This document shows positions 58,559 through 64,000 of a stretch of 64,000 nucleotides of DNA, in pieces (within the stretch, counting starts at the first letter, position 1; each line of letters starts with the position of its first letter). Under the pieces are notes generated by a model, which was given only the letters and a program-made list of their open reading frames with translations, was not told where the DNA came from and did no database searches. This DNA is from Burkholderia sp. TSV86 (GTDB lineage: Bacteria > Pseudomonadota > Gammaproteobacteria > Burkholderiales > Burkholderiaceae), in contig NZ_LOWB01000047.1 of NCBI RefSeq assembly GCF_001522865.1, positions 44,097-108,096 on the forward strand, read 5' to 3'. The translations under genes were made by a program, and so were the position numbers.

Positions 58559-59218
58559 ATGATTTTTAGATCGGATTTTGACAAAAGGTATGGTCATCCC
58601 AATTTTGTGGCATCGCTGGATGGCGATTTTGAGTTCATGATAAGTGACCTGTTTGAGTATTTTGAGGGCGAGATTCGACGAGGGGTGAGGTTCAATGCTG
58701 GTCAGACTATCCAGTTTGGCTGGATGATCTTGATGTTGAAAGAAGACGGCCATGGCGATTTGGAGATGTGGGAGCCAGATTTTCGTCATATGCCAATAAA
58801 TTGGGTGTTTTCGATAGATAAAACTTTCAAGGATTTGTATTTGCAAAGAGAGGTGTGCGCTCAGGTGAATGTGGAGCCGAATTTTCCATCCTTATTGGAG
58901 AGGGGGGTTGTTTCTCCAGGATTTGGATCATGTCGAGAATTTGTTATAAACCGGGATTTGCCGCAGAAAGGCGATTCGGGTTGGTTTTTTGTTGAGCAAG
59001 GCAATAATGGCGGCGAGGGAAAATTCGCATCCTTGTTTGAGGTGGCGGTTAATTCTCCGAGGGTTGTCCCATTTTTGGCCTTGCCATCTGGCACAATTGT
59101 CAAATATGTTGCGGGCGAGATCGAGGTAAGATTTAAGGATCGGTTAATTTCTTCCTCGGAGAATCAATTCTTGCAAAGAATTTTGGGTGGCTGGACATCT
59201 GGCGGAACGTATCATTGA
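58559..59218 (+). CDS. bcpI: CDI immunity protein for the HNH-type toxin
   Basis: A 219-residue cytosolic protein directly after bcpA (5-base gap). The ATG has AAGG 9 bases upstream; a GTG overlapping the bcpA stop is the alternative. It is AT-rich compared with bcpA, as usual for CDI immunity genes. The segment CREFVINRDLPQKGDSGWFF recalls Imm33/DUF2185-like immunity proteins (the DSGW end); this is tentative. By position it should neutralise the toxin at the end of the large BcpA frame. Confidence 0.8.
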   Translation: MIFRSDFDKRYGHPNFVASLDGDFEFMISDLFEYFEGEIRRGVRFNAGQTIQFGWMILMLKEDGHGDLEMWEPDFRHMPINWVFSIDKTFKDLYLQREVCAQVNVEPNFPSLLERGVVSPGFGSCREFVINRDLPQKGDSGWFFVEQGNNGGEGKFASLFEVAVNSPRVVPFLALPSGTIVKYVAGEIEVRFKDRLISSSENQFLQRILGGWTSGGTYH

Positions 59219-59314
59219 AATTTTTGTTGGGATGGTTGTAAGTCCAAAAATGACATCGGGAACGGAAAGGTGGGTGGGTAAATGAGAACGTTACGATGGG
59301 ATTAACGGCGCGCG

Positions 59315-60907
59315 ATGCGTCAGAAGAACAGTCTGACGACTGGCACGCTCACGACGAGCGACATCGAGAACCACTCGCACTACAGCGCGAATAGCGCGGG
59401 TTTCAGTGCCGGTGCATCGGTCGGGGTGAGCACCAAGGCAGTTGGCCCGTCGTTGGTGTCGGGCTCGGGCGGCGTCACGCCGATGGTGTTCCAGAACGAC
59501 AGCGGCGACCAGAGCGCGACGACGAAGAGCGCCGTGAGCGCCGGCACGATCAACATCACGAGGCCGGGCGAGCAGACGCAGGACGTCGCGAACCTGAACC
59601 GCGATGCGACGAATCTGAATGGGACGGTTTCGAAGACGCCCGATGTGCAAAAGACGTTGTCGCAGCAGGCCGATACGATGAATGCGGCGCAGGCGGCCGG
59701 TCAGACGATTTCGCAGGGGATCGGGCTGTATGCTGACGGCAAGCGCAAGGATGCGATCGATGCGGCCAAGGCCGCCTACGAGCGCGGCGACCTTGTTGCG
59801 ATGCGGTCGTACATCGACCAGGCGAAGAGCTGGGATGAGGGCGGTGCGTCGCGCGCGGGCTTGCAAGCAACTGGCGGTGCGCTGATCGGCGGGCTCGCCG
59901 GTGGCAGCGCGCTCACGGCGATTGGCGGCGCTGCGGGAGCCGGCACGTCGTCACTACTGGCCGGCCAAGCAGAGAAGATCAGCAAATCGGTGGGCGATAC
60001 GACCGGCTCGTCGCTGGTCGGCAACATCGCTGCGAACGTCGCGGCAACGGTCGGTGGCGCACTGGTGGGTGGCAGTGCGGGTGCGGCGACGGCATCGAAC
60101 GTCGAGCTTTACAATGCAGGCAACGACCCCCAAAAAACGGACGACCGAGCGACAATCGCGGGACTTCAGGGGTTGCTCAATCAAGCGGTGGCCGCCGGCC
60201 TTGGCGCGGTAAATACGGTTGCCGGCGTGCGAAATGCCATCGGTGATGCGGTTAGCAACGCTGTCGATTCAGCCGCGAGCCAGTTCGGCACGCTGATGAA
60301 GCGTGACGCGCAGGACAAGATTTCGCAGTCGCCAGCGCAGTTGATCTCTCAGGGCGTAGCGAACGGCGTCGGCGCTGTCGTTGGAATGGGGGGCGGTGAA
60401 CCACCCGCAACGAGCGGTGGGACCGTGCTTGTCAACGCGGCCGGCGGCCAAGTTGTCGGGGCGGCTGCAGGATCGAAAACGCCGGATAATGTGCTGTTAG
60501 CGGATGGCGGTGGGAATAGCCGCCCTTCGCCGCGTCAGTCCGAACTTGATGTTCAGTCCGACCTTGGCTCGGGCCACAACCCGCAAGTAAGCTATAAAAA
60601 CGGTCAGGAAGTACCCTATTCAACACCGGGAAGTGTACGCCCCGACATATCGACTGTAGATAGAACAATTAGTTACGAGGTAAAAAATTACAACATCGAG
60701 AACAACTCGAATGGTTTGATTAACAATGTTGCAAATCAGGCAATTCAGCGCGCTGCCAATTTGCCCGAGGGAATGCAACAACAAGTTGTGATTGATATAC
60801 GCGGGCAAACGGTATCCCCCGCACAACGGACGGCGATTGTTCAAGGTATTGTTCAAAAGTCGAATGGAATAATTAGCCCGCTTAATATTCAATTTAAGAC
60901 AAAATGA
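59315..60907 (+). CDS. Orphan bcpA 3' module with a second, PD-(D/E)xK-type toxin
   Basis: A promoterless partial copy of bcpA, open for 530 codons. It starts within sequence matching bcpA residue about 1633, with one inserted A upstream (GCGTCAGAAG versus GCGTCGAAG), so only an accidental ATG opens it. It is nearly identical to bcpA through ELYN (60104-60115) and about 70 codons more, then differs. The unique end has a restriction-endonuclease-like core: RPDISTVDRTISYEVKNYNI (Asp, then ExK). It lacks any secretion domain, so it can act only after recombination into a full bcpA. About 100 bases of AT-rich spacer separate it from the first immunity gene. Confidence 0.85.
   Translation: MRQKNSLTTGTLTTSDIENHSHYSANSAGFSAGASVGVSTKAVGPSLVSGSGGVTPMVFQNDSGDQSATTKSAVSAGTINITRPGEQTQDVANLNRDATNLNGTVSKTPDVQKTLSQQADTMNAAQAAGQTISQGIGLYADGKRKDAIDAAKAAYERGDLVAMRSYIDQAKSWDEGGASRAGLQATGGALIGGLAGGSALTAIGGAAGAGTSSLLAGQAEKISKSVGDTTGSSLVGNIAANVAATVGGALVGGSAGAATASNVELYNAGNDPQKTDDRATIAGLQGLLNQAVAAGLGAVNTVAGVRNAIGDAVSNAVDSAASQFGTLMKRDAQDKISQSPAQLISQGVANGVGAVVGMGGGEPPATSGGTVLVNAAGGQVVGAAAGSKTPDNVLLADGGGNSRPSPRQSELDVQSDLGSGHNPQVSYKNGQEVPYSTPGSVRPDISTVDRTISYEVKNYNIENNSNGLINNVANQAIQRAANLPEGMQQQVVIDIRGQTVSPAQRTAIVQGIVQKSNGIISPLNIQFKTK
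59323..60327 (+). repeat. Direct repeat copy 2 (orphan bcpA module)
   Basis: Partner of 56927-57931. Recombination between the two copies would delete exactly 2,396 bases, removing the HNH toxin end and its immunity gene and joining the second toxin in frame to the large bcpA. Confidence 0.95.
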
Positions 60908-61404
60908 GAACGATAGGCTTTCACGGTGGACATACAATTTGCGAGCTTGGCCCGGCCCCTGATGTCCGGTTGTTCTTCAAGTGTCTTGAACTGTATGTGG
61001 CACAAGATCATCCGGAGCAAGATTGGAGCTTGCTAACGGATCGCCTATATCGCCGGTACCTTCGGAGGGAGGAGTTGGATAGCGCCCGCGATCTGATGGC
61101 GAAAGCTCGCGAAATTTTTGCACAGAAGCCAGCTGCAACCTCTGTTGAGTGGGATGCTGCAATGCTTGCAAATCCGGAAAAGAGCTGGCTGAATTCAGAC
61201 CAGCCGACACTGGCTGACGTATTTGTAAGATTTTTTGAGAAATTCGACGATGCCTGCGAATCGGCAGAGTCATTCTTCGATGCGTTTAAAATCTATCAAC
61301 CTGTTCGTGTCGTAATTTCAGATTTGTCCGGATTCACTCGCGACCAGAATAAACCGCTTTCAGAGTACGACGCGCTGGAAGGGGAGCCATTTTGGCTGCA
61401 ATAA
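60904..61404 (+). CDS. Immunity protein for the orphan PD-(D/E)xK-type toxin
   Basis: A 166-residue acidic cytosolic protein whose ATG overlaps the toxin stop (ATGA), the usual toxin-immunity coupling. The sequence (DVRLFFKCLELYVAQ, TDRLYRRYLRREELDSARDLM, SAESFFDAFKIYQPVRVVISDLSGF) looks mostly helical; no known immunity family was recognised with confidence. The role is inferred from position. Confidence 0.75.
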   Translation: MRTIGFHGGHTICELGPAPDVRLFFKCLELYVAQDHPEQDWSLLTDRLYRRYLRREELDSARDLMAKAREIFAQKPAATSVEWDAAMLANPEKSWLNSDQPTLADVFVRFFEKFDDACESAESFFDAFKIYQPVRVVISDLSGFTRDQNKPLSEYDALEGEPFWLQ

Positions 61405-61446
61405 TGATTATCTTGGTTGAATTTTAAAATAAAGGGATAGTCGGCA

Positions 61447-63207
61447 ATGCGATTAAAAGAAAAATTAGCGGCCACATCCATTGCGGCTTTGGTATCGTTC
61501 GAAGCTCACGCACAGCAAGCGCCCACGCCGAACGACCAAGCCGCCGCTGCACGCGCGAATGCCGAGCAGAATCAGCAGGTGCAGCAGCGCCGCGAGGCGC
61601 AGCAGCGCGACGCCACCGTGCAAGCGCTGAGCGTGCGTTCGGACGTGCCGCGCCCGGAAGCCTATCCGGTATTGCCGATCGAAACACCGTGCTTCCGGAT
61701 CGAGCGTTTCGCGCTCGACGTGCCCGACTCGTTACCTGCTGCGTCAAAGACGCAAGGCGCATCAGCCTTGCCGATGGATCGCTTCGCCTTTGCGCGCGAT
61801 TGGCTCGCGCACTATGCTGGCCAATGCGTCGGCAAGCAAGGCGTCGACCTGGTCGTCAAGGGGCTGTCGCAGGATATCCTCGCACGCGGCTACATCACGA
61901 CCCGCGTACTTGTGCCTGAGCAGGATTTGTCCACCGGCACGTTGAAGCTTGCCCTGATTCCGGGCGTGATCCGCCACGTGCGTCTCGAGGACGAGAAGTT
62001 GCGCGGCACATGGAAGACCGCTTTCCCGACCCGCGACGGCGACGTATTGAACTTGCGTGACATCGAGCAAGGGCTTGAGCAGATGAAGCGCGTCTCAAGT
62101 CAGGACGTGTCGATGCGGATCGCACCGGGCGACATGCCGGGCGAAAGCGATGTCGTGCTCGACGTGAAGCGCGGCAAGCCTTGGACCGTTGTGGCATCCA
62201 TCGACAATTCCGGCACGCGCGCGACCGGCAAGCTGCAAGGCAATGTGTCGCTTGGCATCGACAACCCGCTGGGTCTCAATGACATCTTCAACGTCGGCTT
62301 CAATCAGGATCTGGAATTCGGCGACAAGCGCTTCGGCTCGCACGGCTGGAACGCGTTCTACTCGGTTCCTTGGGGCTACTGGACCGGCACCCTGTCGGCC
62401 TATACCAGCACGTACTTTCAACCGCTCGCGGCCGTGAACCAGACGTTCGTTGCCAGCGGCAACATGAAGACGGTCGACTTCAGGCTCAATCGCGTGTTGG
62501 CGCGTAGCCGGAACGATGTGTTCGGTGCACAGATTCGCCTGACGCGCCGTTTCGGCGACAGCTATATCGAAGGCACGACGATTCCGTCGTCGCACCAGAA
62601 CGCGACCTTTCTCGAATTCGGGCTGAACGACCGGCACTATTTCGGCTCGTCGCAGTTCGACGGCTCGCTTGCCTATCGTCAGGGGCTCGGCTGGCTTGGC
62701 TCGACCGACAGCATGTTCGCGGCGGAGGGTGGACAGACTTACAGGTTCAAGATGGTCGTGCTCGATGCGAATCTGTCGACAACGTTCGTCATCGGCACGC
62801 AGCCGTTCAAATACGTGACGACCTTTCACGGTCAGTACACCGGCAATACGGTTTCATACCTCGATAGCGTCACGATCGGCAGTCGTTATACCGTGCGGGG
62901 ATTCGACGGTGAAACGCTGCTGGCGGGATCGCGCGGGTTTTACTGGCGCAACGAATTGCAGGTCCCCATCGCGCAGACCGGGCTATCGGCCTATGCCGGC
63001 CTCGACTACGGTCGCGTCTGGGGGCCTGAGCCGGTCGCGCTAGTCGGCACACAGCTCGCGGGCGCAGTGATTGGTGTCAAGGGCAGTGTCGCGACGCGAT
63101 TCGGCGGATACGGCTACGACCTATTTGCCGGCACGCCTGTCTACAAGCCGTCGGGTTTTCCGACTGCGCGAGTGACGCTCGGTTTTCAGGTGACTGCTCA
63201 GTTCTGA
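61447..63207 (+). CDS. bcpB: TpsB outer-membrane transporter of the CDI system
   Basis: Exports BcpA through the outer membrane. The 586-residue product has a signal peptide (AATSIAALVSFEAHAQ), a Gln/Arg-rich linker, two POTRA domains (CFRIERFALDV and GVIRHVRLEDE regions) and a 16-strand barrel. The FhaC-type VRGF motif is present (YTVRGFDGETLLAGSRG), and the protein ends GFQVTAQF with terminal Phe. It appears intact, unlike its substrate gene. It begins 42 bases after the second immunity gene and probably shares their transcript. Confidence 0.95.
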   Translation: MRLKEKLAATSIAALVSFEAHAQQAPTPNDQAAAARANAEQNQQVQQRREAQQRDATVQALSVRSDVPRPEAYPVLPIETPCFRIERFALDVPDSLPAASKTQGASALPMDRFAFARDWLAHYAGQCVGKQGVDLVVKGLSQDILARGYITTRVLVPEQDLSTGTLKLALIPGVIRHVRLEDEKLRGTWKTAFPTRDGDVLNLRDIEQGLEQMKRVSSQDVSMRIAPGDMPGESDVVLDVKRGKPWTVVASIDNSGTRATGKLQGNVSLGIDNPLGLNDIFNVGFNQDLEFGDKRFGSHGWNAFYSVPWGYWTGTLSAYTSTYFQPLAAVNQTFVASGNMKTVDFRLNRVLARSRNDVFGAQIRLTRRFGDSYIEGTTIPSSHQNATFLEFGLNDRHYFGSSQFDGSLAYRQGLGWLGSTDSMFAAEGGQTYRFKMVVLDANLSTTFVIGTQPFKYVTTFHGQYTGNTVSYLDSVTIGSRYTVRGFDGETLLAGSRGFYWRNELQVPIAQTGLSAYAGLDYGRVWGPEPVALVGTQLAGAVIGVKGSVATRFGGYGYDLFAGTPVYKPSGFPTARVTLGFQVTAQF

Positions 63208-63212
63208 AGACA

Positions 63213-63924
63213 ATGAGCCAAGGTACTTCTCCGACACGTACACGTCGCAAGCCAGATGTTGCATATGCCCGTCTGGTCGAGATTGCCACCGAACGGGGGC
63301 TTACGCTTCTGACGCTCGAATGGCGAGGGTTGAAGTCCCACTATGAATTCCACCGCGAATCAGGTCATGACTTCACGCGCATAGGCACTGTCGCGATGCG
63401 AGGCACGATAACTTGCCTCCAGGGCGAGCAAGTGCGCGTGCAGGACCGCTTTCAGGAACTGCTGAGTGAACGCGGTCTTGTTTGTCATGAGGGAACCTAT
63501 TTCGGTCAAACAGCGCGGCAACACTTCACCTGTCGTTCTGGACACGAATGGACGACCGAGGCTCGCAAGATTTTAGACGGCCATGGATGTCCACGATGCG
63601 CAAAAGTCGAGTTGGCTGCGAGTCTCCTACATTCCGATGGCTTGGAACGTCTTCATGAGGCGGCGACGGAGCGTGGCGGTCGTTGTCTGACTGACACCTA
63701 TATCGGTATCGCCGCGCATTACGAATGGGCGTGTGCCGAAGGTCATCGATGGACAGCAGTGGCTTACCGAGTCGTCGACGGCGGATGGTGTCCGCACTGC
63801 GCTCGAATCAGGCATGGAGAGCAGCAACGCGATCCGAACGGGCTTCAGCGATTGCAGGCCGCGGCGGCGCTGCGCGGCGGACAGCTTCTCTCGACGGAGT
63901 ATCGCCTGACGAATTCGAAGTACC
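63213..63924 (+). CDS. Tandem zinc-ribbon repeat protein, interrupted (partial)
   Basis: Starts ATG five bases after the bcpB stop and stays open to the window edge. It is built of about four units of 55-65 residues. Units 2 and 3 show the pattern well: HFTCRSGHEWTTEARKILDG then HGCPRCAK, and HYEWACAEGHRWTAVAYRVV then DGGWCPHCAR, i.e. C-x2-GH-x-W ... CPxC zinc ribbons of the DUF4379-like type. The fourth unit stops at LTNSKYR, where the C-x2-GH part should follow, exactly where an IS66-like end begins (63925). Function is unknown; context suggests it is carried with the CDI island. Confidence 0.7.
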
Positions 63925-64000
63925 GTAAGCGGTCAATAAATGACGCCCTTCCCATGAGGGTCAGGAGGTCAGAAGCTAGGTGTCCGCGTGGACACCTGCA
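63925..64000. mobile_element. Probable terminal inverted repeat of an IS66-family element (runs off the window)
   Basis: The sequence switches to GTAAGCGGTCAATAAATGAC..., and IS66-family ends begin GTAAGCG. No coding pattern of the zinc-ribbon gene continues after this point. The expected 8-bp target duplication would be GAAGTACC (63917-63924), but the other end lies outside the window. Confidence 0.6.

Overview
The window is chromosomal DNA from a high-GC beta-proteobacterium, almost certainly Burkholderia and probably the pseudomallei/thailandensis group. The reasons are the GC-rich codon use, the miaB-phoH-ybeY-corC-lnt gene string, an OmpC-type Burkholderia porin, and a contact-dependent inhibition locus whose toxin boundary is marked by the Burkholderia ELYN motif. 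The species is inferred from gene content and was not tested. No rRNA, tRNA or CRISPR array was seen.

Positions 1-47 kb are ordinary core and metabolic DNA. A leftward housekeeping string (miaB, phoH, ybeY, chaC, a corC-like gene, lnt) joins tRNA modification, ribosome maturation and lipoprotein acylation. Next come a LysR/MFS divergent pair, an XRE-cupin regulator, an FMN-riboswitch-controlled ribB, a YieH-like HAD phosphatase, a glycerol regulon (glpD-glpK-aquaporin, with glpR nearby), a gamma-glutamyltransferase, a ferritin-like protein, RhlE helicase with a QPK repeat, two multiheme-type cytochromes c, CopD, galactonate dehydratase and a GFA protein. A three-gene EmrAB-NodT efflux operon faces a TetR gene across a perfect 26-bp palindrome. 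These are followed by a composite VNTR, a Tat-exported phosphatase, mnmH, a divergent PBP1-like protein, a penicillin-acylase-family gene with an apparent 1-nt frameshift, a LysR regulator and a porin.

From about 47.5 kb the DNA becomes accessory. It holds a ribbon-helix-helix protein, a YoaK-family membrane protein, a frameshifted zinc-ribbon mobile-element remnant, and an AT-rich stretch (about 49.7-51.5 kb). That stretch carries a lipoprotein gene broken at an A7 tract and a 5'-less gene fragment. An inverted lipoprotein gene resembling BcpO follows.

Positions 52.0-63.2 kb are a rearranged two-partner-secretion/CDI (bcp) locus. A very large BcpA/CdiA exoprotein gene lacks its signal peptide and the first part of the TPS domain. 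It ends in an HNH-type toxin with its immunity gene. A second, promoterless bcpA 3' module follows, encoding a PD-(D/E)xK-type toxin and its own immunity gene. It is attached through a direct repeat of about 1 kb at a spacing of 2,396 bp. The outer-membrane transporter gene bcpB is intact. Recombination across the repeat would swap the toxin and immunity pair.

Five bases after bcpB starts a gene of tandem zinc-ribbon repeats. It runs into what looks like the terminal inverted repeat of an IS66-family element at the right edge of the window.
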